Source: Bradyrhizobium sp. JYMT SZCCT0180
GTDB taxonomy: Bacteria > Pseudomonadota > Alphaproteobacteria > Rhizobiales > Xanthobacteraceae
Assembly (NCBI RefSeq): GCF_018130165.1
Contig: NZ_JAFCLZ010000021.1
Span: forward strand, 113,089 to 177,088
Length of the DNA stretch: 64,000 bases
Direction of reading: 5' to 3'
Shown here: positions 25,042 to 33,376 of the stretch, in pieces
Layout of the letters: each line of letters starts with the position of its first letter
How positions within the stretch are numbered: the first letter of the stretch is position 1
Notes under the pieces: model-generated
Database searches by the model: none
The model's input: only the letters and a program-made list of their open reading frames with translations
Told to the model about the DNA's origin: nothing
Translations under genes and position numbers: made by a program

Positions 25042-25968
25042 ATGGCCGAAACCGAAGACGAAACCATCCCGTTCAACCGCGACTTCCCGCTTCAGCCTGG
25101 AGTCGTCGACGAAGCCCGCCCGGGCGTACGGCGGGTCCTCTGCGACAATCCGAGCCCCTTCACCTTCACCGGCACGGTCAGTTACATCGTGGGCAGAGGC
25201 AAGGTCGCGATCATCGATCCCGGCCCGAACAATGAGGCGCATGCCAAGGCGCTGCTGGACGCCGTGCGCGGCGAAACCGTGACGCATATCCTGGTCACCC
25301 ACACCCACAACGACCATTCGCCGAACACCGCGCGGATCAAGGCCGCGACCGGCGCGCCTGTCTATGCCGAGGGGCCGCACCGCGCTTCGCGGCCGCGCTT
25401 CGAGAGCGAGAAGCACAATCCGGAATCGGGCGCCGACCGCAACTTCCGGCCGGACATCGAGGTCAAGAACGGCGACACCATCGAAGGCTCCGGCTGGGCG
25501 CTGGAAGCGGTGGCAACCCCCGGCCACACCGCCAACCATCTGGCGTTCGCCTGGCCCGAGCGGAAGATCAGTTTCGTCGGCGACCACGTGATGGGCTGGT
25601 CGACCTCGATCGTGGCCCCGCCTGATGGCTCGATGATCGACTACATGGATTCGCTGGCGCGGCTGGAGAGCCGCCCTGAGGACCTGTATTTCTCGGGCCA
25701 TGGGCCGGAAATTCCGGAAGGCCCGCGTTTTGTGCGTTTCCTGACCCGGCACCGCCGCGCGCGCGAAGCCTCGATCCTGCATCGCCTAGGCAAGGGCGAG
25801 ACCGACATCGCGACGATGGTGCGCGCGATCTATATCGGCCTCGATCCGCGGCTGAGCGGTGCAGCCGGCTACTCGGTGCTGGCGCATCTGGAAGATCTGG
25901 TGTCGCGCGGCATCGTGACGACCGACGGCGATCCCGTGATCGGCGGCACCTACCGGATGGCTTCCTAG
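25042..25968 (+). CDS. MBL-fold metallo-hydrolase (LACTB2-like)
   Basis: A 308-aa metallo-beta-lactamase-fold hydrolase. The zinc motif THTHNDHS gives His87, His89, Asp91 and His92; further ligands are in ATPGHTANHLAF, VGDHVMGW and FSGHGPEI. A C-terminal winged-helix-like segment (LSGAAGYSVLAHLEDLVSRG) matches the LACTB2 / glyoxalase II-like layout. TAGGAAATCCC precedes the ATG. The substrate is probably a thioester or nucleic acid; the family has both. Confidence 0.88.
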   Translation: MAETEDETIPFNRDFPLQPGVVDEARPGVRRVLCDNPSPFTFTGTVSYIVGRGKVAIIDPGPNNEAHAKALLDAVRGETVTHILVTHTHNDHSPNTARIKAATGAPVYAEGPHRASRPRFESEKHNPESGADRNFRPDIEVKNGDTIEGSGWALEAVATPGHTANHLAFAWPERKISFVGDHVMGWSTSIVAPPDGSMIDYMDSLARLESRPEDLYFSGHGPEIPEGPRFVRFLTRHRRAREASILHRLGKGETDIATMVRAIYIGLDPRLSGAAGYSVLAHLEDLVSRGIVTTDGDPVIGGTYRMAS

Positions 25969-26002
25969 AACGAACCATCTTTCGTCACGTTCGAGGTAAG
26001 CA

Positions 26003-27118
26003 GTGATCCGCGCCATGGTCCGACGTGCACTTGTACTGACCGCGGCCTTTGTCGCGGGGCTGGCGCCGGTCATGTGCCTTGGCGAAAGCAGCAATCGGTT
26101 ACCGGCCAAGGCAACAAAGGAACTTCCCCCCGAGCTGCTCTCGCTGCTCCAACAGAAGCAGATGCCCAAACATTCACCTATCGTGGTGCGCCTTTTCAAG
26201 GAAGAGGCGGAGCTCGAAGTCTGGAAACAGGACACCACCGGCCGTTTCCAGATCCTCAAGACCTATCCGATCTGTCGGTGGTCCGGCGATCTTGGGCCGA
26301 AGCTGTACGAGGGCGACCGTCAGGCTCCAGAGGGATTCTATACGGTTACACCTGAGTTGATGAATCCCAACTCCAGCTTCTATCTTTCGATCAACCTCGG
26401 CTACCCCAACAGATTCGACAAAGCGAACAACCGCGACGGCAGCTTCCTCATGATCCACGGCGACTGCTGGTCGAGCGGTTGCTATGCCATGACCGACGAA
26501 CAGATCAGCGAGATTTATTCGCTGGCGCGCGACACATTCCTCGGCGGGCGGCCGTCATTCCAGGTCCAGGCCTATCCGTTCCGCTTGACGCCGGCGAACC
26601 TGGCGCGGCATCGAAATAATCCGAACCTGGCCTTCTGGAAAATGCTCAAGATCGGCAACGATCATTTCGAGACGACGCAACTCGAACCCAAGGTGGATGT
26701 GTGCAATCGCCGCTATGTATTCGATGCGCAACCTCCCCCAAATTCGCCGCATCCTCTTGTGTTCAATGCATCCGAAAAATGCCCCGCCTTTGTCGTCAAT
26801 CCGGAAATCGCGCGGCGGGCGCGGGAAAAAAATCGCATCGACGAGCTCGAATACGCCCGATTGCTTGAAGACAACGTACCGGTTGCCCCGATCTACAGCG
26901 GATTGGACGGCGGGATGAACAAGGCTTTTCTCGCGCGGTTTCCCGGCAGAGTGACGCTTGCGAAAGTGATGCCGTATGCATCTTACCTGCCGCAATTGCC
27001 GCCGATCCCCTGGATCGACAACGATGGCTCGTTGACGAGTAAATGGTTTGGCGCTTCATTCTCCAAACCGATTGTGTGTGATCCGGCTCGTGCCAGATTC
27101 CCATCGAGCCGTTGCTGA
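26003..27118 (+). CDS. YafK/DpaA-like L,D-transpeptidase-fold protein
   Basis: A 371-aa exported protein with a signal peptide (RRALVLTAAFVAGLAPVMC). Its YkuD-type catalytic segment IHGDCWSSGCYAMTD carries Cys160 and belongs to the YafK/DpaA branch, which trims or releases murein-linked lipoprotein rather than forming 3-3 crosslinks. The long C-terminal part has Cys pairs that may form disulfides (VDVCNRR, SEKCPAF). The start is GTG; an ATG 12 bp later is equally possible. It acts in the periplasm. Confidence 0.85.
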   Translation: MIRAMVRRALVLTAAFVAGLAPVMCLGESSNRLPAKATKELPPELLSLLQQKQMPKHSPIVVRLFKEEAELEVWKQDTTGRFQILKTYPICRWSGDLGPKLYEGDRQAPEGFYTVTPELMNPNSSFYLSINLGYPNRFDKANNRDGSFLMIHGDCWSSGCYAMTDEQISEIYSLARDTFLGGRPSFQVQAYPFRLTPANLARHRNNPNLAFWKMLKIGNDHFETTQLEPKVDVCNRRYVFDAQPPPNSPHPLVFNASEKCPAFVVNPEIARRAREKNRIDELEYARLLEDNVPVAPIYSGLDGGMNKAFLARFPGRVTLAKVMPYASYLPQLPPIPWIDNDGSLTSKWFGASFSKPIVCDPARARFPSSRC

Positions 27119-27263
27119 ACTCTTGTCCAACGTCCGCTATGCGTCAAACACGTCACTTTGACAGCGCGCCGCGAACGTCCGCCTCTCCCCGATCAGCGGA
27201 CATTGCCGGTCAGGTGCGTCACGGCGGGCTACAAAAGCTTGCGCCACTAGATGGAGCTAGAAA

Positions 27264-27467
27264 TCAATCCTTATCGTGCGAGTACTTCTCCAAAAGGAGC
27301 CGATTGTACTCATCTCTTACAGCTCTTCGTGAAACATGCCCTTTTCGCTCTTTGGCAATCTTCAGAAGATCAGGATCAGTTGGTGCCCGTGATTTCTTTC
27401 TGAATCTGGCAAAGAGTTGGCTAGTAGGCTCCGGGGTTCTTCCAAACAGCCGGTCAAACCATCCCAT
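27264..27467 (-). CDS. Small hypothetical protein
   Basis: A 67-aa, highly charged protein starting MGWFDRLFGRTPEP and ending LLLEKYSHDKD. GTGAGGACACC before this ATG is a better ribosome-binding site than that of the in-frame start 18 bp upstream. No family is recognised. It is surrounded by low-gene-density sequence with decayed material on either side. Confidence 0.55.
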   Translation of the reverse strand: MGWFDRLFGRTPEPTSQLFARFRKKSRAPTDPDLLKIAKERKGHVSRRAVRDEYNRLLLEKYSHDKD

Positions 27468-27670
27468 GGTGTCCTCACCGGTCATACTGCGAATTACGAC
27501 ACTCTATCATCTTGAATTTAGGACACTAGGGTTGGCTTGCGCCTTGGCCGGCTCGCCGGCTTCTTGGTGACTGGCGACGTCCATTTTGCCGCGCATGACA
27601 GACTCAAGCCGGACATCTCGCCATGTCCGAAAACGCTACAACGAGACTGATGCGTCGCAACAAGAAAGCT

Positions 27671-27871
27671 CTACTCGATCACCTCGTCGGCGCGAGCGAG
27701 CAGTTCCGGCGTTAATTGCAGCCTGAATTGCGGTGCTGATGTTTGGTTCACGACCAGCTCTAATTCAGTTGGGGCTTGAACAGGCAGTTCGGCAGGATTG
27801 GCGCCGCGCAAGATTCGATCAACATAGGATGCGGCTGTCCGGTTAGGGCAATCTTGAGTGTCGTTCTGCAC
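27671..27871 (-). pseudogene. C-terminal remnant of an ABC substrate-binding protein
   Basis: A 66-codon frame containing SYVDRILRGANPAELPVQAP and ending LLARADEVIE. These match the end of the intact orphan substrate-binding protein at 45148-46095 (VDKILRGAKPADLPVQQP and HADEVVE). Only about the last 50 of some 315 residues remain, and the middle (LVVNQTSAPQFRLQL) has drifted from LVINLKTAKALGLKI. It is a truncated relic next to the 3' end of the DUF1499 gene. Confidence 0.8.
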
Positions 27872-27910
27872 CTGCGCAACCGCGCGGGCAGGGCAACCGC
27901 AGTCAGCTTG

Positions 27911-28756
27911 CTACTGCTTCTTCACCGTCTTGGCCGGCGCCTTCGCGGGCGCCGCCGGTTTCTTGGTGGCCGGCTTGGTGTCGGCCACGGTGTTGATGTC
28001 CTCGATCAGCTTGGTGACGCGCGCGGCGTTGCTGCCGAGGTCGCTGTCGAAATAGCGTGAGGCGGAGCGGATATCGACGCGGGAATCCTCGCCGTCGGCC
28101 TTGATGCGGATCGAGACGTCTTCGCGAAATCCCATGATCATCGTTTGCGCGATCGCCTCGATGCGCCCCTCGCGGCGCGCCTGCGGCGGGCGTTCGTCGA
28201 CGACGCGCCATTTGCGCTTGTTGACGAGCGCGAGCGTGATCTCATAGGCACGCTGCGGCGGGACCTCGAGCTCCACCGTCTCGATGTCAGGGTAAGCGAC
28301 GCGCTGCTGCTCGGCGGAATACAGCCCGGCATAAACCGCGGGATTGGTGCCATCGCCGGCGCGCAGCGGGGCCAGCGCCTGGAAGCGTGGCGGATCGATC
28401 GAATCGGTGGTGATGTCGTAGATCCGCGGCAGCTTGCGGTATTGCAGGGCCAGATAGGCGGGGTAGGCGAGGATGGCGGCGTCGATCAACAGCGCCAGCA
28501 GGATGCGGCCCATGCCGCGCGAACCGTTCTGCCAGATCGCGGCAAACGCGGCGAGGCCGACCAGGATGGAGAGGCCGGCCAAGGCCAGGGCGCCGAAGAA
28601 CGTCGCCAGCGCCGGCTTCATTTCGAGGAAGCCGAAGCGGACGATCAGGATCGACACCACCACCGCAATCAGTGAGAACAGTGCGAGGTTGCGCGCCCAT
28701 GTGGCGAGGCTGGACACGGGCTCCGTCTGGTAGGGAGCGGAAAACCTGCGGGCCAT
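27911..28756 (-). CDS. DUF1499-domain membrane protein
   Basis: A 281-aa protein. Three hydrophobic spans lie in residues about 18-110 (NLALFSLIAVVVSILIV, ATFFGALALAGLSILVGLA, ILLALLIDAAILAYPAYLAL), followed by a DUF1499 domain (AYPDIETVELEVPPQRAY, IKADGEDSRVDIRSASRYF) and an Ala/Lys/Pro-rich tail. The DUF1499 function is not known. It has no operon partner. Confidence 0.85.
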   Translation of the reverse strand: MARRFSAPYQTEPVSSLATWARNLALFSLIAVVVSILIVRFGFLEMKPALATFFGALALAGLSILVGLAAFAAIWQNGSRGMGRILLALLIDAAILAYPAYLALQYRKLPRIYDITTDSIDPPRFQALAPLRAGDGTNPAVYAGLYSAEQQRVAYPDIETVELEVPPQRAYEITLALVNKRKWRVVDERPPQARREGRIEAIAQTMIMGFREDVSIRIKADGEDSRVDIRSASRYFDSDLGSNAARVTKLIEDINTVADTKPATKKPAAPAKAPAKTVKKQ

Positions 28757-28904
28757 CCTCAAACTTCCATCATGAATTCGGCTGCCGTTCCGGTCGCAAT
28801 GCTGGAGACCCGGCGCCCTGAACTAGCGCATTTTCCGCACCTCTGGAAAGCAGCTTGCGCCGGAAAATCAGTCCAAATGGTGGTGCAAGGAGCATCATGG
28901 CGCG

Positions 28905-29804
28905 TCATGCCGGATGGCTGAACTGTGTGACCACAAAGTCGATAAAGGCCTTGATGCGCGGGGCGCGGTGGCGGCCGGGGACGGTCAGCGCATGGATCGG
29001 AAACGTCTCGGGGATGTGGCTATCCCCAAGCAGCGGAACGAGCGTGCCTTGCTGTATTGCCCGCGCGACCATGAAATCCGCCAACCTGGCGACGCCGAGT
29101 CCGGCTACCGCCATATCGAGCAGCAGGTCGGCATTGTCGCTGGTAAATGTGCCTGACACGGCGAGGCGATTGATGCCCTCATGGGTGTGGAAGGGCCATT
29201 GCGACCACGCCGGCCCGGGTAGCGTCAGGCAATTATGCTGCTGCAGATCAGCCGGCACGTGCGGCGATCCCCGTTGCTTCAAATAGAGCGGACTGGCGCA
29301 GATAACGCGTGTCGCGTCACCGAGCTTGCGCGCCACAAGGGTTGAGTCGCCGAGCGCGCCGGAGCGGATGGCGACGTCGACCTGCTCGGCAACCAGGTCG
29401 ACCTGGTGGTCCGAAACATGAAGCTCGACGCTGATGTCTGGATATTTGGCGAGGAAAACAGGAAGGGCGGGCCCGAGTATCTGTTTGGCGAGGGCTGTCC
29501 CGACGCTGATCCGCAAGTGACCGCGTGGCAGCCGGCTTGCCGCCGTTACCTCGGCCTCGGCGGCTTCGATCGATGCGAGGATGTCCCGGCTCCGGGCCAG
29601 AAACAGATCGCCCTCGGCGGTCAGGGCGAGCCTGCGCGTGGTCCTGGTCAACAGGCGCACACCCAGCCGGTCTTCGATGCGCGTGACCAGCTTGGACAAA
29701 GCAGAGGGGGTCAGGCCGAGATCGTCTGCCGCGGCCGCAAAGCTGCCCCGCTCGACCACCCGCACGAACCCATTCATCTCGGCCGAGGCTGCGTTGATAT
29801 TCAT
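28905..29804 (-). CDS. LysR-family transcriptional regulator
   Basis: A 299-aa LysR-type regulator. The N-terminal helix-turn-helix (GSFAAAADDLGLTPSALSKL, residues 20-39) is followed by a linker helix and the effector domain from about residue 93 (GHLRISVGTALAKQI). It resembles the CrgA/DmlR-like subgroup. It is divergent from a short + strand gene across 93 bp that contain TTCACGAGTGAA (29813-29824) and an ATATAA...TTATAT pair, likely autoregulatory sites. Confidence 0.92.
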   Translation of the reverse strand: MNINAASAEMNGFVRVVERGSFAAAADDLGLTPSALSKLVTRIEDRLGVRLLTRTTRRLALTAEGDLFLARSRDILASIEAAEAEVTAASRLPRGHLRISVGTALAKQILGPALPVFLAKYPDISVELHVSDHQVDLVAEQVDVAIRSGALGDSTLVARKLGDATRVICASPLYLKQRGSPHVPADLQQHNCLTLPGPAWSQWPFHTHEGINRLAVSGTFTSDNADLLLDMAVAGLGVARLADFMVARAIQQGTLVPLLGDSHIPETFPIHALTVPGRHRAPRIKAFIDFVVTQFSHPA

Positions 29805-29812
29805 GAATTTAG

Positions 29813-29846
29813 TTCACGAGTGAATATAAATACTAGCCGATTATAT
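29813..29846. promoter_or_regulatory. Candidate LysR operator region
   Basis: TTCACGAGTGAA (29813-29824) is a 5-bp inverted repeat around GA. The following ATATAA ... TTATAT (29824-29846) is a second AT-rich dyad. Both lie in the LysR/small-gene divergent gap, 9-42 bp from the regulator start. The assignment is by position and symmetry only. Confidence 0.4.
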
Positions 29847-29897
29847 CACGTTGGAAACGTAATAATAGTGGTCGCAGTCAATAAAGGAGCGGCCGCC

Positions 29898-30146
29898 ATG
29901 TCTTGGGAAATGAAGCTGCACGGTCACGTAAGGGCTGTTGAAGGTGCGCTGCGCCATCCGGACGGCAGCCCCGATATCGCCGCTTACGGCAGGATCGCTC
30001 ACCGCGAGCGGGACGCGGCCGTCGTTGCCGCCGTGCAGGACACAGCCCGCAGCCTGCGCGCGATGTGGTCGTCGATCTGGCGTGTCTTGGGTGGGTCCTT
30101 GGGCCGTTCGGGGCGCATCCGGTCGAATGCGCCCCTCCGAGGCTAG
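29898..30146 (+). CDS. Small hypothetical protein divergent from LysR
   Basis: An 82-aa protein starting MSWEMKLHGHVRAVEGALRH, with AAAGGAG 8 bp before the ATG. It is Arg/Ala-rich and has a short amphipathic C-terminal part (SLRAMWSSIWRVLGG). No domain is recognised. Its position opposite the LysR gene would make it the regulated target, but the ORF may instead be the 5' stub of a lost gene because it runs straight into a dispersed repeat. Confidence 0.45.
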   Translation: MSWEMKLHGHVRAVEGALRHPDGSPDIAAYGRIAHRERDAAVVAAVQDTARSLRAMWSSIWRVLGGSLGRSGRIRSNAPLRG

Positions 30147-30197
30147 AGCGTTTTCCAGCGAAGTGGACGCCGGTTCGCGTCAAGAAAACGCGTCAAA
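30146..30197. repeat. GCGTTTTC-type dispersed repeat (copy S1)
   Basis: Starts AGCGTTTTCCAGCGAAGTGG, contains CCGGTTCGCGTC and ends AGAAAACGCGTCAAA, so its ends form an inverted repeat GCGTTTTC / GAAAACGC. Related copies are at 34374, 40138, 48930 and 54084. Confidence 0.8.
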
Positions 30198-30213
30198 CCA
30201 AAAAATCTAGAGC

Positions 30214-30238
30214 CCCGTTCCGATTTTATCGGAACGGG
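30214..30238 (-). terminator. Intrinsic terminator of the acyl-CoA ligase gene
   Basis: Stem CCCGTTCCGAT / ATCGGAACGGG with a 3-base loop, 7 bp after the - strand stop codon. On the - strand a run of six T follows about nine bases further on. Confidence 0.75.
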
Positions 30239-30244
30239 AAAGGT

Positions 30245-31873
30245 CTAAGCCGCAGCGTTCGGGAAACGGTAGCTCTTGAACTGGTCGCGCAGCGCGGTCT
30301 TCAGGATCTTGCCGGTCGCAGTGTGCGGAATGCCCTCGACGAAAGCCACGTCGTCCGGCATCCACCATTTCGCGATCTTGCCATCCATGAATTTCAGGAT
30401 GTCCTCGCGGCTTGCCTGCTGGCCGGCCTTGAGTTGCACGATCAGGAGCGGGCGCTCGTCCCATTTGGGATGATAGATGCCGATCACGGCGGCCTCCGCC
30501 ACCGCGGGATGGCCGACCGCGAGGTTCTCCAGATCGATCGATGAAATCCACTCGCCGCCAGACTTGATAACGTCCTTGGAGCGGTCGGTGATGCGCATGT
30601 AGCCGTGCTGGTCGATGGTCGCGACGTCGCCGGTGTCGAAATAGCCGTGCTCGTCGAGAATCTCGCTATCGACCTTGAAGTAGGCCTTCGCGACCGCAGG
30701 GCCTGCGACCTTGAGCCGGCCAAAGGTCTTGCCGTCCCACGGCAGTTCCTTGCCGGCATCGTCGGTGATCTTCATCTGAACGCCGAACGGCGGATAACCT
30801 TGCGTCTGCAGGATATCTAGCCGTTCCTCGCCGCCGAGTTCGGCAAATGGCGGCTTCAGCGCCGCCACGGTGCCGATCGGGCTCATCTCGGTCATGCCCC
30901 AGGCGTGGCGTACGCGAACGCCCATGTCGACGAACGCCTTGATCATCGAGCGCGGCATCGCCGAGCCGCCGCATACCACGCTCTTCAGGTGGGGCAGCTT
31001 CAGGTTTCCGGCGGCCATGTGATTGAGCAGCATCAGCCACACCGTCGGCACGCCGGCGGTGTGCGTGACCTTCTCGGTGTCGAGAAGCTCATAGACCGAA
31101 GCCCCGTCGAGCTTGGCGCCCGGCATCACGAGCTTGGTGCCCATCGAGGGTGCGGAGAATGCGATGCCCCAGCTGTTGGCGTGGAACAACGGCACCACCG
31201 GCAGCATTGTCTCGGCGGCGCTGGTGCCGAGAGCGTCGACATTGTTGGCCATCAACCCGTGCAGCACGTTGGAGCGGTGCGAATACAACACGCCTTTTGG
31301 ATCGCCGGTGGTACCCGAGGTGTAGCACATCGCGGCTGCGGTATTCTCGTCGAAGGTCTTCCACTCGAACTTGCCGTCGGCTTCCGCGATCCAGTCCTCA
31401 TAGGCGACCGCGTTCTTCAGCGTGGTCTGCGGCATGTGGGCCTTGTCGGTGAACACGATGTAGCGTTCGACGCTGGGCAGGCTGCCTGCGATCTTTTCCA
31501 GGATCGGAATGAAGGTGAGATCGGTCATCACCACGCGGTCCTGCGCATGGTTGATGATCCAGGCGATCTGGTCGGGGAACAGCCGCGGGTTGACGGTATG
31601 GCAGATCGCGCCGATGCCCATGATGCCGTACCAGGCTTCAAGATGGCGCCAGGTGTTCCATGCGATGGTGGCGACGCGGTCACCGAGCTTGATGCCGTCG
31701 CGGTCGAGGCGCTGCGAGACTTTCAGCGCACGATCGCGAATTTCGGCGTAATTGGTGCGATGAATGGGCCCTTCGACCGACCGCGTGACGACCTCTTGCG
31801 TACCGTGATACTGCGCCGCGTGTTCGATAATCCGGTGGCAAAGCAAAGGCCAGTCTTGCATCAATCCGAGCAT
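30245..31873 (-). CDS. Long/medium-chain fatty-acid--CoA ligase
   Basis: A 542-aa AMP-forming acyl-CoA synthetase. The P-loop-like AMP motif YTSGTTGDPKGVLYSHRS, the gate segment HAWGMTEMSPIG, the hinge region YFDTGDVATIDQHGY and the catalytic-lysine region near the C-terminus (HTATGKILKTALRDQ) are all present. The ATG at 31873 has GGGAGG nine bases upstream. It activates a fatty or related carboxylic acid with ATP and CoA. It is monocistronic. Confidence 0.9.
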   Translation of the reverse strand: MLGLMQDWPLLCHRIIEHAAQYHGTQEVVTRSVEGPIHRTNYAEIRDRALKVSQRLDRDGIKLGDRVATIAWNTWRHLEAWYGIMGIGAICHTVNPRLFPDQIAWIINHAQDRVVMTDLTFIPILEKIAGSLPSVERYIVFTDKAHMPQTTLKNAVAYEDWIAEADGKFEWKTFDENTAAAMCYTSGTTGDPKGVLYSHRSNVLHGLMANNVDALGTSAAETMLPVVPLFHANSWGIAFSAPSMGTKLVMPGAKLDGASVYELLDTEKVTHTAGVPTVWLMLLNHMAAGNLKLPHLKSVVCGGSAMPRSMIKAFVDMGVRVRHAWGMTEMSPIGTVAALKPPFAELGGEERLDILQTQGYPPFGVQMKITDDAGKELPWDGKTFGRLKVAGPAVAKAYFKVDSEILDEHGYFDTGDVATIDQHGYMRITDRSKDVIKSGGEWISSIDLENLAVGHPAVAEAAVIGIYHPKWDERPLLIVQLKAGQQASREDILKFMDGKIAKWWMPDDVAFVEGIPHTATGKILKTALRDQFKSYRFPNAAA

Positions 31874-31955
31874 ACCCACGTCCCTCCCAAAGGTTATTGT
31901 CTCGCGCATGATCCGCCAAAGTGCCGGTGTCTTGGCGTGCGATCATGGAATTGAC

Positions 31956-33098
31956 ATGAACTGTAGCGCGGAGAAAGCAAGCCGAAAATGGGCTTTTGGC
32001 GCCTTTGGTCGCACGGCAGCGGCAATGGTTACCGTTGCGGTGGGCCTGCTTCTGCCCGGCGTGTTCTGCGAACCGGCCCTGGCGGCCAAAGCCTCCCGAT
32101 CGACGCCTTGGGGCGACCTGTTCGGGATCCACCCGCCGAAGCCGCGGGCAAAGGTCCACCGTGCGGTGGTGCCGCTCCCGCAGCCGCGCCCGGCCGATGC
32201 CCCCTCCGCTGAGGAGCTTGCCAAAGAAGCTGTCAAAGAAACTGCCAAAGAAACTGCCAAAGAAACTACCAAGGAGACCACGAAGGAAGGCAAGCCCACC
32301 GAACAGGCCACACCCCAGCCACCTCCGCCCTCGGCCTGCCGGCTGGCGCTGACGGAGGCCATCGCCATTGCTCCCAGCATTCCCGATATCCGCGGCGCCG
32401 GCGGCTGCGGAGGGGAGGATCTGGTGCGGCTCGAGGCGATCGTGCTGCCGGACAAGCGTCAGGTCTCGGTGAAGCCGGCGGCGATCCTGCGCTGCGCGAT
32501 GGCTTCTGCGTTGGCGGACTGGATTCGGTCCGACATCGCGCCGCTGGCGGCGCGCCTCGGCAGCACGATCAGCGATCTCGACAATTTCGACTCGTTCGAA
32601 TGCCGCGGCCGCAACCGCATCGTCGGCGCACGACTCTCCGAGCACGGCCGCGCCAATGCGCTCGACGTTCGTGCCCTCAAGCTGGCCAATGGCCGTTCAA
32701 TCTCGCTCACTGATCGCACCGTGCCGCGCGAGGTGCGCGAAGCCGTGCTGCATTCGGCGTGCGCGCGGTTCTCGACGGTGCTGGGTCCGGGGTCGGACTG
32801 GTACCACGAGGACCACATCCATCTCGATCTCATGGAACGGCGGAATAATTACCGGATCTGCCAATGGAACGTGTGGGACCCGCTGCCGCAGACAGCGCCG
32901 CTGCTGCCGGCCGAGCGGCCGGAAGAGGCGCCGCCACGCGAGGTTGCCGCAAAATCCGACGGGTCCAAATCTGACGCCGCCAAACCCGCGGCGGCGAAAT
33001 CCGGCGCCGCCCCGGCGGATGAGAAATCCGATGCGGCAACGTCCGATCCCGATCCCAAGCCCGCAACAAAAAAGCGCCGGCAAAACCGGCGCTCATGA
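31956..33098 (+). CDS. Extensin-like C-terminal domain protein, exported
   Basis: About 380 aa (an in-frame start at 31908 would add 16 residues). A signal peptide (AAAMVTVAVGLLLPGVF) is followed by a Lys/Glu/Thr-rich repeat of KET(A/T) units encoded near 32218-32290, then a Cys-containing extensin-like domain with SEHGRANALDV and HEDHIHLDL, which match metal-ligand motifs of LAS-type peptidases. A long Ala/Lys/Asp/Pro-rich tail follows. It probably acts on peptidoglycan in the periplasm; enzymatic activity in this family is inferred. Confidence 0.85.
   Translation: MNCSAEKASRKWAFGAFGRTAAAMVTVAVGLLLPGVFCEPALAAKASRSTPWGDLFGIHPPKPRAKVHRAVVPLPQPRPADAPSAEELAKEAVKETAKETAKETTKETTKEGKPTEQATPQPPPPSACRLALTEAIAIAPSIPDIRGAGGCGGEDLVRLEAIVLPDKRQVSVKPAAILRCAMASALADWIRSDIAPLAARLGSTISDLDNFDSFECRGRNRIVGARLSEHGRANALDVRALKLANGRSISLTDRTVPREVREAVLHSACARFSTVLGPGSDWYHEDHIHLDLMERRNNYRICQWNVWDPLPQTAPLLPAERPEEAPPREVAAKSDGSKSDAAKPAAAKSGAAPADEKSDAATSDPDPKPATKKRRQNRRS
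33073..33093 (-). terminator. Hairpin at the 3' end of the extensin-like gene
   Basis: Stem AGCGCCGG / CCGGCGCT with a 5-base loop, ending just before the stop codon. A six-T run follows only on the - strand, so it may block readthrough from the L,D-transpeptidase gene. Confidence 0.55.
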
Positions 33099-33324
33099 TT
33101 GTCCACTTGCGGCGTCACCAGTCGCGCCCAATACGTGACGATTCATTGGCGTAACTCCAGCGTTTACGTGCCGGTTTGGGCTCATTGCGGAAGATGGCTG
33201 TGTCATTCTGGCCGCATTGCCGCGGACTCTGCGGATTCCGCGGATTCCGGTCGATATTTTAGCCACACCCTCGTTTCAATGCGGCTGATTGCGCGGGTTG
33301 GCCGCGATAGCGCGCGACCAAATA

Positions 33325-33349
33325 AAAACGCCGGCAAAGCCGGCGTTTT
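33325..33349 (-). terminator. Terminator of the L,D-transpeptidase gene
   Basis: A perfect 11-bp stem, AAAACGCCGGC / GCCGGCGTTTT, around an AAA loop, with T-rich flanks on both strands, 27 bp after the - strand stop codon. It probably works in both directions. Confidence 0.75.
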
Positions 33350-33376
33350 GATCTCGTCGCGATGGGATGCAATCCG

